From Mactra quadrangularis (lineage: Eukaryota; Mollusca; Bivalvia; Venerida; Mactridae): a stretch of 64,000 nucleotides of DNA. Location: positions 32,006,887 to 32,070,886 of the forward strand of contig CM046299.1 of assembly GCA_025267735.1 (NCBI GenBank), read 5' to 3'. Numbering within the stretch: position 1 is the stretch's first letter; each line of letters begins with the position of its first letter. The position numbers and the translations under genes were made by a program. Positions 12,501 through 24,500 of the stretch are shown piece by piece. Below the pieces are notes generated by a model that made no database searches, had not been told where the DNA came from, and saw nothing but the letters and a program-made list of their open reading frames with translations.

Positions 12501-15500
12501 AAAAATAAGCGAAAGTGAAATGTTGTGGAATCTATGAAGGATGCTGATTTTCGCTGTTTCATTGCTCGGAGTTCATTGCAAATGTGTCAAAAGGTAAGCA
12601 GTTTAAATCTCTTCCTCTATTGTCAATTTAACATCATTATAACCGTACCAGAAACATGACCCCTAACCTGGTCCCTAATTCAGAGTTGAAGGGGTTTTGA
12701 TGCAATGCTATATCATCAAAGCATAGAGGGATTAGTTCTTTAATTGCTGTTAAAATTTCAAGTTCTACAGAAGTTTCTTTGCTTTGTTTGGTCATTTGCA
12801 TTTTTATGCAGAAAAATATGGACCTAAACGTTAACTTATTAAAGTGTAACAACCTATACACCCAGTAAGGTCAGTCAGTAGTACCCCTAACAACCAATCC
12901 AGGCGACATGGGTATTCCAGGTTAGTCCCTTAGTTTGGTCATGTAACATACATAGGCGGATCCAGGATTTCTAGTTGGGGGTAATTCTAGTTGGGGGGAT
13001 AAAATGAACAAGCAAACTGCAGGTTCAGGTGCCCGAATGGACACAAAAGGGTCCAGAACAACTTGCCCAGACCAGAAATACAGAGGACTGGCGGCCTCTG
13101 GAAACTCTTGAGTTTTGGTTATTTTTAGGGGATTCAGGCACAATTCCAGAGCCTTAATTATCTTTTCCCAAGGTCTACAATATAAACCATCAAAATATAT
13201 CATACACCGAGTACATTTAAAAACGCACATATTATAAAATATTATATCTTTATATTAGGCAATATCCGTGTGTGATCATTGTTTAAAACTATCATTTTGT
13301 TTAAAACTATCATATGTCAGTATTTGTATTAAATGTGTAAACAAGCATACACAGTTTCTCATACTCTGTCTGTCCTATATCCCTCTAAAATCACTTAGTT
13401 ACAACATGTTTTTTGCATGAGCATCTCGTACACCAATTTACACACATTCAGATTACAGTTGATTGTCACATGATAAAAACACACTCCGTGTTGATATCCT
13501 CCAGTTTTCACCATGCCACATTTTAACCAAGCCATCAGCACGTTTCTTTCAGGAAGTACCAAAAACCGTTAAAGCAATGCGGCTTGGTTGTCACCATTTG
13601 ACAATTTCTCAACTTGTGACGCTCCCTGAGCAAAGTGGGAGTGTAAACTACTGTCTTCAACCTGGTGGACCAAGTGCTACAACTCCTCCACAGGACCACT
13701 ACATAAGGATCTCTCAATTGTGGAACACCTCCCTAGCAGAAACAACCACTGCCAGACGAACTATAGACTTCCACAGGGAAATGTGTAATAAAGATATACT
13801 GTATTAAATATTTCGTTTTTAGGGGTTTTTTTATTAAAAAAACAAAATTGGCATTTTTCATGAATTAGGCCACAACAAATTAATCAAATGTTCTATGGAT
13901 TTTTTCTGAAAAAAATTGGAGCGAGCAAGCGAAAAAAAAAATTGTACTATTTTCATGAATATTTATTTACTTTAAGTCAAAATGCACCCAAAATATGGAC
14001 TTTTTGCAGAAAACAACATTGATGAATAGCATTCTGTATTATTTTACGTAGTGCATATAGGCCACAATAATCACTTTAACTATAGTTGTGGGTATAGACA
14101 TGCTTATGTAAATATAAAACATGGTCTGATGCTTTACTACTATAGATTTATTCTGTTTTTCTTACATGATACAATTTGAAAAGCAATAAATGTATTTACA
14201 TAATATTTTTCTCAACTAAAGCTTCATATTTAGTCTTTTTTCCTTGTGTTCTTTTATCTTGATCTTGGGTTACAGGGAAATGTCAGTTTAGCTCTGGTTA
14301 TCTTGTAGTAAGTTGTAAGAAAGATTGCTTGTTGTTAATATAATATTAAAATTTATGCTTTTAATATGATACATATATGATAAATGTCTGTTTTTGTTCC
14401 TTTTGCATTTACATGAACTGTGCTATATTATCATTATACTGTAAAATATACTGATTTCATTCAAAATTGACCTTCAAAACTTCAAAGATCTTTGTAAAAA
14501 TTTAGAACCAGCACTGCTAAAATTATAGTGCACCAAACCAGTTGACTATTTAAGTATTTACAGTAAAATAAATTCCCTATATTAATCAGATAGATAAGAC
14601 ATGGAATCAACAACATACAGCTACTCAGCAAATTTAAATCACTCTGAATGAAAATTGTAGCATCTGCACCCCTATAAAATGATGGACCAAACCTGTTGAC
14701 TTTTTGATGTATAAATAAAGTCTTAATATTATTCTAGTAAATAAGGGATAAACTCAACAACATAATTATATATAATTATATTCAACTTCTCAGTATACTT
14801 ATGTTCCTGAATGAGAATTTTAAAATCAGCATCACTATAAAATGATGATGGACCAAACGTGTTAACTTTCAAGTTGATAAATACGGTCTTATTAATTAGG
14901 CAAATATTAGGCTAAAGACTAAACAATATACAACTGCTTAGTATACCTATGTAATCCTGAAGAAAATATAGAAACAGCACCCCTATAAAATAAAATGGAC
15001 TAAACGTTTTGTTGTCAAAATTATAGCCTTTTGGTAAATTATGCAAAATACAACTTTATTTTAATTCAGTCTGTTCGAATATCGTGCATGAACATAATTA
15101 GAAAGTGAAATCTTCTATCCTGCCCTACCTCAATTCTTAGCACATAGCATTTTCCCCTCGTCCAATCAGCTGTCGAGGATTGTTGATAGTAGACATGTAC
15201 TATATTGTATAGTAGGGCGTTTAACGACACAACTTATTCTAAATTTAGACACCTGTCTTGCATGCTTTTTCTTGGTTAGATATGACAGTAGTATTTCAGT
15301 ATGTTACGATGAATGAACACAATTACTGAGGCCCTGCAATGAGTGCATGAACCTTGTTCAAATGCTGAGTTGGTATCTCTGTATTGAACAGCAAAAATAA
15401 TTAATAAAAATTAATATGTCCCTAATTGACATCGATCTTTGCCGTTTCGTGTTCGAGTTATCAAAACTTTGATACAGCTTAAGTGATAAAGTGTGCCGAT

Positions 15501-18500
15501 TAAGTGTGCAACATAGACAGTGAGACATTGGATGCCAATGCCTGAGTGATTGTAATCGGCTCTTATTTTCTTCGAAAAGCCTAACTAAACTGTTCTGTTT
15601 TACCGAGTTATATTTTCGCCATTTGTAACCCATATAATACACAATTAAGAGGGTTTGGTAGCCAAGTTTGGCACTGTGTAAGTACGCACTCAAAAATATA
15701 TATCATAATAGAATCATGTCTGACCGTTAACCAGGTAACAAAATTGTCGTTTGCTCAATTAAATGATGTCTGATAAATTTAATTTTATTTCTTTTAATAT
15801 GGTTTTCATTTTGACTTCATGTCAAACAGTTAAGAACCCGATGCACAGTTACCTGTTTTCCGAATAATAGCATGAAATTAAGTAAGAAACAATTTACTTA
15901 CGTAATTCTGTAGGATATTCATTAATACATGTACAGTACATAATACAGTAGTAACAATATTAATATATCTATGCGGGGGCTTCAATTTATATCACATGCC
16001 AGCAAGCACGAGAAAGTCATGAAACTTGTGATACTTGAAATTTTCACCTCTAATATGATGTAACCACTATACTACAAGTTTCTTTTGATGTCCAGTATTA
16101 ATAAGTTGTGTCTTTAAAATGACCTACTTATAGCGTGTTGAACTTGGGGAAAATGCTGTGCTAAGCCAGTTAGATTATGTTTTCATTTTACTATAAGGTT
16201 CAGTGCTCGGGGCTCCGCCCCTTGCACTAAACCTTATAGTAAAATGAAAACATAATCTAACTAATACATGAGACATGAGTCGACCTCTAATAATTTTGTA
16301 AATCATTTTTACACAGAAGATGAACATATGACGTCACGCATTCAGATCATGTTAGTAGAGTTTATGGAGCCGTTCTGTCTATGTCACTGTTCAACTGCTG
16401 TGTGCATCAAGTGTTAAAGTTTATGGAAGTTATGCATTGCATTTAATATTGACGTATAAATTTAATATGTGTTAGAGCGTATACTAAGTATATTTTAGGA
16501 TTTAGAAAAACGAAGGAACAAAGGATTGACACAATCATCACAATGACGTATGTAAACGTGAATACTTCACTGTTTTGTTACAAATATTATTAAGCCATGT
16601 CATATAGTGATAAGCGTTGATATTTAGACCCCAAATTATTGATTTTCTCCGTAAAACTTCTTGGTTAAGTGTCAAAAATATTTGACTTCCAAAAAATCTT
16701 GATGCGGTACAAATTTTACAGGTGCGGGAGCAAAAAAAAAATAAAAACATTTTTTTTCCATTTTCGGATTTTTAGGTCCGGTAAATCTGACGAACATAGG
16801 ATCAATTTGTTGTGGCCTTGTCAAAGTGAATGTTTCTTTTAAAACACAGTTTACATCCCATTTGACATCGTTAGAGATCTACACAACTTAAAGCAAGACG
16901 TACCCACAAGTCACAGATGCTAATTCCACATCATCCCCACGCAAGATTATATTAGCAAGGACACACATTTGCTTCACAAAGAGTCAGAAGGCCTGTCAAA
17001 TATCGGATACAGTTGCGGTACAGTGATGGTCGTACTTGTGTCTGTAGGCGTGGTAATGAACGTTGTTCAGATGTGCACACTCTTGAATATGACTGATGAG
17101 GCCTAGGATCCATTTTTTTTTGGGGGGGGGGAGGGCAGGAATTGTTTTTATCAAAAGTGGCATGTTATTGTATTTTTATTATTCTAAGTTTTCATTAGTT
17201 TTTTGTGAAACAAGTAAGACAGCAATATTATGGCACAGTTTCAAAGTAATTAGTCTTATGAAAACAAAATTAATTTTCAGTACGCATATTTTGCCGAAAG
17301 CTTCCGATAAAGCGCGATTTACAAACAAAGACAAAAATAGACTGTAAATACTGATGTTAATATATCCTTGCATAAATGTCAAGCTCAGTTTAATTCTGAT
17401 GAAACATAGTGTGTGCATTTTTAATTGTACTCAGTGTATAACTCTCTAACAACCGTTGGATCATGTTAAAATCTTATACAAGAAATGTAATGTGGAAACC
17501 ACATTAAAGCCGGAATTAAAATCTTTAACACAAAAATTACAAAGGAAAATAATCCATAAAAAAGCCAGGTCGAGTTGTGATTACTATCTAATTCTGTTCA
17601 TCATATTGTATGTTATCACTGTATGAAGTTTCATAAAGATCTGATAATAAATGGCAGAGATATATGTGAAACTGAAAATTTTAATGCAATTGTTAATGAC
17701 ACCGGACTCCTGCCTGCCCAACTGCCTGCCCGCTGTGTTTCGCCAAACTTTTAGACGAATTTTTTCATTAAAAATCTGGCTAAAATTGAGAAGGATTTGG
17801 TTTTTAAACTGTAAATGTTGATTAAGCCATTTAAAGCATCATAATTACTTTACTTTACAAAATAACAAGAGAAACTTAATGATGTTGATCTTTACAGTAA
17901 CTTGTACATTGTGTCAGACAATAGATATCTGAATCAATAGACTTTTTAACAAGTTAGCCTGTATATCAAACATGTAAAGTGTTTAGTAAACAGGCGACTA
18001 GTTATTGTTGTTGTTGTTAAAGTACATAACACTAACAGTTCTAACTGTGATAGTATATGTATTAGATTAACAAGAAATAATGAGAAAATTCCTTTACTAA
18101 AACATTTTCTATCACCAAGAATTTTGTATTACTTAGTGAACACTAAGAAATATATTAACTACTACTAACCATAAAATACAAGAGAGCCAGGATGAGTCCG
18201 GATCACTCACCTGAGTTTATAAGTTTATTTAAACTTTAAGATTTAATTATTTTGACACAGTTTTTTTCATTATGAAACTTTTCCATGGCATTTTCCAATT
18301 GGAACTTAATTGTAACCATTAAATGGTATCACAGTTTTGACACAAAGACCTAGTTTCTGATCACACATGACTTTATGTTAAACATGTCCAAAAGTTATTG
18401 ATAAAAAACCTGGACCATAAATGTGACATCTACAATGTTAACAAAGAATTTCTTTGACTTGACCTAGTGGCCTTGTTTTAAATTCCCGTGACCCAGTCAG

Positions 18501-21500
18501 GGAAACTGCCCAAGATTTCATTGATAAAAACATTCTGACAAGTTTGATGAAAATTAGGCCATATTTGTGAACTAAATAGTGTGATAATGGATAATTAACA
18601 ATGAAGAACACACAACATATAACAATTGCTAGCTAACCCATGTACCACAATAGCTCATCATTAGAACTTCATGCTCGGGTGAGATATTAAACATTAGAAC
18701 AAGCAATATTATTAATAATAAAAGACATTCTAACACAATCAAAATATATTACATGTCAAGTACATGTAACAAGTTTTACGCTTCATTCTTAATTGATATA
18801 CAGAACCATTATCAAACAATTCATAAGACACAGTGGTTATTTATAATGCACATTCCACAAGTTTCAGGCATTATGTGCACTCATAGTTATATAAAGATGA
18901 ATTTAATGCTAGGTTATTGATGACTGTTAATGGGTGTTTCCTGATATTTTCTCTTCTTTGATAATGTAGCAACTATTAAATTTATGCGTCCTTTATTGTA
19001 CTTGCTTCAGTTTTAACCAGTACATAAGATGTCTAAAAATGCTCAACAAGATTAAACCAGTTAGTTCTATCATAATATCCCTTTGAAGCCAAGAAAAAAC
19101 ACAATGTGTGTAATAAATAAATTCCAGTAATACCTGTACATATGATGTGATTACATGTGACATCATGTTAAGTAACACATTATTTAAACTCCTCCTTGTT
19201 TATAAGTAAATCAAAGCACAAAAAGAACAATAAAGTTTTGTGTGCATTGAAACTAAACAGATCTAACAAGTAAATCTGTGAGCTAATGCTCACTAGTGAT
19301 ACCCCCACAAAAATCTAAAAATATGGGACAAACAGGAAGTAGATGAGCAAGGAGCATGAAATCGCTTTACACCACATGGGACTATGGGATGAAGCAATAT
19401 GCAAAGTATTAGGCTGCTGGATGTTATAGTTGCTGAGAAAACTGTGACGGAAATTTTGTAACGGACGGACGCACGGACGGACAAGGGTAAAACAGTATAC
19501 CCCCCTCTTCTTCGAAGCGGGGGTATAAAAATGCAAATAATTAATGTGACAACTATGTCTTTGACCAATAGACATATAACATGAGACATTGTTTACATTG
19601 AATATTCTTTCCATTTGTCTCAAGTCATCATACACAAGCTGTACAAGTTTACATCTAAAGTTGGGTACAGAAATCTGTGTAGATAGTGAAGTGTAAATTT
19701 AGTGGGGTTTAGCCCTACTTTTGCTCAACTTAGAGTTTGCTATTTTTGTGATTAAGTTAATTCAAATTCCCAGATATATAAGATTTAAGAAAGATAAACT
19801 AGGTTAATGTATAATAACAAATTGGTTAAAATTGCTTAATGTCTTTTAGTATTTAAAAACTACAGGGAAATGTTTATCTGTTATCTTCTCTTGAGATCTA
19901 AGTGTTTCTATCCCACCCACCATTCAGCTCTACTTGTAATGTTTCAACCCCCACCCACCATTTAGCTTTATTTGTAATGTTTCCTACCCCATCTAATATT
20001 TAGTCCTACTTGTTATGTTTCCCACCACACCCACCATTTAGCTCTACTTTTAATGTTTCCTAAAACACCTATCATTTAGTCCTACTTGCAATGTTTTTTC
20101 TAACCCACCCACCATTAAGTCCTACTTGTAATGTTCTCTACCCCACCTACCATTACTTGTAATGTTTTTTCTAACCCACCTACCATTAAGTCCTACTTGT
20201 AATGTTCTCTACCCCACCTACCATTTAGCTTAACTTGTAATGTTTCCTACCCCACCCACAATTTAGCTTTACTTGTAATATGTCCATACCCACCTACCAT
20301 TTAGCTTTACTTGTAATGTTTCCTATCCAACCCATGATTTAGCTTTACTTGTAATGTTTCCTATCCAACCCATCATTTAGCTTTACTTGTAATCTTTCCA
20401 TACCCACCTACCATTTAGTCCTTCTTGTATTGTTTCCTTACCCACCTACCATTTAGTCCTACTTGTATTGTTTCCTTACCCACCCACCATTTAGCTTTAC
20501 TTGTAATGTTTCCTACCCCATCTAATATTTAGCTTTACTTGTAATGTTTCCTACACCACCCATCATTTAGCTTTACTTGTAATGTTTACTACCCCATCTA
20601 ATATTTAGCTTTACTTGTAATGTTTCCTTACCCACCCACCATTTAGCTTTACTTGTAATGTTTCCTACCCCATCTAATATTTAGCTTTACTTGTAATGTT
20701 TCCTACACCACCCATCATTTAGCTTTACTTGTAATGTTTACTACCCCATCTAATATTTAGCTTTACTTGTAATGTTTCCTTACCCACCCACCATTTAGCT
20801 TTACTTGTAATGTTTCCTTACCCACCTACCATTTAGCTTTACTTGTAATGTTTCCTTACCCACCCACCATTTAGCTTTACTTGTAATGTTTCCTTACCCA
20901 CCCACCATTTAGCTTTACTTGTAATGTTTCCTATCCAACCTGCTATTTAGCTTTACTTGTAATGTTTCCTACCCAATCCACCATTTAGCTCTACTTGTAA
21001 CTTTTCCTGGTAATTTTCCACAGTCAACCATAATCAAATCATAGACAGTAGAAGACATAACAAGAGCTCCGCTGGGCGGGGCATTATACGCCCGTGTGCA
21101 GTCCATGCTGTGTTCTATCTCATATAAAGTCCCTGTGACCTTGACCAATGACCCCAGGATCTCAGAATAGGTCCCATTCTTAACAGGAGGGCTATCCAAA
21201 GCAAAGATTTTGAGAACCTAGGTACAGCCATGGTTGATTTATCACCGACACAAAGTTTTCCCATACAAACTTCCAGTGACTTTGACCCTGGGGCCTCAGA
21301 ACCAAAAGTTCTCGCCCTTGACCCAAAGAGTATTGATACATAAAATTTGGTGATCTTAGGTAAAGTTGGTTGTTGGACAAGGTTTTTCCTCATGATTTTT
21401 CTTTTGACTTTAACCTTTAACACAGGGACCTAAAACCAAAGGGGCATATGCTAGACATTAAGGCTACCCTTAAATAAGATTTGGAAAACCTACAATGTAG

Positions 21501-24500
21501 GTACAATTATTATTGAGTTACTGTCCGGAAAATGTTTCAATATGAATTAAGTCCCTGTGACCTTGACTTTTGTCCCTGGGGTTTCCAAATCAAAAGAGAA
21601 CATCAAATACCAAAGAGCTATCAACACATTACATCTTGACAAATGGGCTGATCCACATAAAATTTGGTTAACCTAGGTACAATCATTGTTTAGTTATTGT
21701 CCGAACAAGGATTGTCCATATGATGCCCCTGTGACCTAGATCTTTGACCCAGTTTTGACCCAAAACCAATTGGGAACATCCTTAACACATGGGCTACCCT
21801 CACATAAAATTTGGTGAACTAAATTCATTTTACTTATTAAATATAGCATTATTTCCATGGTCTGCCATTTTGACTTTGTTAACATATTGATTGAACATTT
21901 GAAGTCTCTGCTTGGTAATTTGATATCTTCTGGATGATGGTTTAAACTTGACCCAGGGGCCCCAAAATCAATAGGGAACATCCTTGACACATGGGCTACT
22001 CTCACATGAAATTTGGTGAACTTAAGTGCAGTCATTGTTGATTTACTACACATACAATGTTTTTCAATATGATGCCCCTGTGACCTTGACCTTTGACCCA
22101 GGGGCCCTAAAACCAATAGGACATAACCATGACACATGGGCTACTCTCCTAAAAAAATTTAGTGAACCTAGGTACATTGGTTGTTCAGTTATTGTCTGGA
22201 CAAGGTTTTTCCATATGATGCCTCTGTGACCTTGACCTTTGGGTCTGGGGCCCCAAAACCTATTGGGAACATCCTTAACACAAGGGCTACATTCACATAA
22301 AATTTTATGAACCTAGGTACAGTCCTTGTTGATTTATTGTCCAAACAAGGTTTTTCAATATGATGCCTCTGTGACCTTGACCTTTGACCCAGGAGCCCCA
22401 AAACCAAAAGGGCATATCCTTGACACAAGGGCTACCCTCACATAGACTTTAATGAACCTAGGTAAATTGGTGGTTCAGTTATTGCCTGGACAAAAGTTTC
22501 ATTGTTTGCCATTTTGACTTTATAAACATATTGATAGAACATATGAAGTCACTGCTTGGTAATTTGATATCTTCTGGTTGAAGGTTTATACTTGACCCTG
22601 TTTCCCCAAAACTGATAAGGCACATCCTTGACACATGGTCTACTGTCACATGAAATTAGGTGAACTTAGGTACAGTCATTGTTGAGTAATTACCCAGACA
22701 ATGTTTTTCAATGTGATGCCCCTGTGACCTTGACCTTTGACAAAGGCGCCCCAAAACCAATAGGGCATAACCTTGACACATGGGCTACTTTCATATAAAA
22801 TTTAGTGAACCTAGGTACATTGGTTGTTCAGTTATTGTCTGGACAAGGTTTTTCCATATGATGCCTCCGTGACCTTGACCTTTGGGTCTAGGGCCCAAAA
22901 ACCTATTGGGAACATCCTTGACAAAAGGGCTACCTTCACATAAAATTTTGTGAATCTAGGTACAGTAGTTGATGAGTTATTGCCCAAACAAGGATTTTCA
23001 ATATGATGCCCCTGTGACCTTGACCTTTGACCCAGGAGCCCCAAAACCAATAGGGCATAACCTTTACCCAAGGGCTACCCTCACATAAAATTTGGAGAAC
23101 CAAGGTACATTGGTGGTTCAGTTATTGTCTGGACAAGTGTTTCATTGTTTGCCGTTTTGACTTTATAAACATATTGATAGAACATTTGAAGTCACAGCTT
23201 GGTAATTTGATATCTTCTGGTTTAAGATTTAAACTTAACCCTGTTTTCCCAAAACTGATAAGGTACATCCTTGACACATGGGCTACTCTCACATGAAATT
23301 TGGTGAACTTTGGTACAATCATTGTTGAGTAATTATCCAGACAATGTTTTTCAATATGATGCCCCTGTGACCTTGACCTTTGACCAAGGTGCCCCAAAAC
23401 CAATAGGGCATAACCTTGACACATGGGCTACTTTCACGCCAAATTTAGTGAACCTAGGTACATTGGTTGTTCAGTTATTGTCTGGACAAGGTTTTTCCAT
23501 ATGATCCCTCTGTGACCTTGACCTTTGGGTCTGGGGCCCAAAAACCTATTGGGAACATCCTTGACACAAGGGCTACCTTCACATAAAATTTTGTGAACCT
23601 AGGTACAGTAGTTGATGAGTTATTGTCCAAACAAGGATTTTCAATATGATGCCTCTGTGACCTTGACCTTTGACCCAGGAACCCCAAAACCAATAGGGCA
23701 TAACCTTTACCCAAGGGCTACCCTCACATAAAATTTGGAGAACCTAGGTACATTGGTGGTTCAGTTATTGTCTGGACAAGTGTTTCATTGTTTGCCGTTT
23801 TGACTTTATAAACATATTGATAGAACATTTGAAGTCACAGCTTGGTAATTTGATATCTTCTGGTTTAAGATTTAAACTTAACCCTGTTTTCCCAAAACTG
23901 ATAAGGTACATCCTTGACACATGGGCTACTCTCACATGAAATTTGGTGAACCTAGGTACAGTCATTAGTGAGTTATTACCCGGACAATGTTTTTCAATTT
24001 GATGCCACTGTGACCTTGACCTTTGACCCAGGGGCCCCAAAATCAATAGTGCATATCCTTGACACATGGGCTACTCTCACATGAAATTTGGTGAACCTAG
24101 GTACATTGGTGTTTCATTTATTGTCCGGACAAAGTTTTTCCATATAATGCCCCTGTGACCTTGACCTTTGAACCTGGGGCCCCATAAACCTATAGGGCGC
24201 ATCTTTGACACATGGGCTACTCTTACATAAAATTTGGTGAACCTAGGTACAGGCGTTGTTGAGTTATGGTCCGGACAAGGTTTTTCAATTTGATGTCCCT
24301 GTGACCTTGACCTTTGACCCAGGGGCCCCAAAACCGATTGGGAACATCCTTGACACATGGGCTTCTCTCACAAAAAATTTGGTGATCCTAGGTAGATTGG
24401 TTGTTAAGTTATTGTCAGGACAAGTTTTTTTCCCATATGATGCCACTGTGACCTTGACCTTTGACGCAGGGGCCCCAAAACCGATAGGGAACATCTTTGA

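Larger units (their letters stand above)
10109..12831. repeat. 2.7-kb palindromic duplication: ~745-bp inverted arms, ~1.2-kb spacer
   Basis: The left arm (about 10109-10852) and right arm (about 12075-12831) are reverse complements along their whole length, with scattered substitutions and small indels. Outer border: GTTTAGGTCCATATTTTTCT on both sides. Inner border: CGAACAGTA...CAGGTTTTT. The spacer (10853-12074) has no recognisable gene. No target-site duplication is obvious. It could be a foldback-type transposon with very long inverted repeats or an inverted duplication of host sequence. Confidence 0.85.

Noticed and set aside
12922..13230. 102-codon minus-strand frame
   Set aside because: Contains a common GGCGGATCCAGG-type repeat phrase and no domain; not supported.
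13535..13717. Minus-strand frame opposite the Tc1 fragment
   Set aside because: The plus-strand frame carries the recognisable transposase pattern; this is its shadow.
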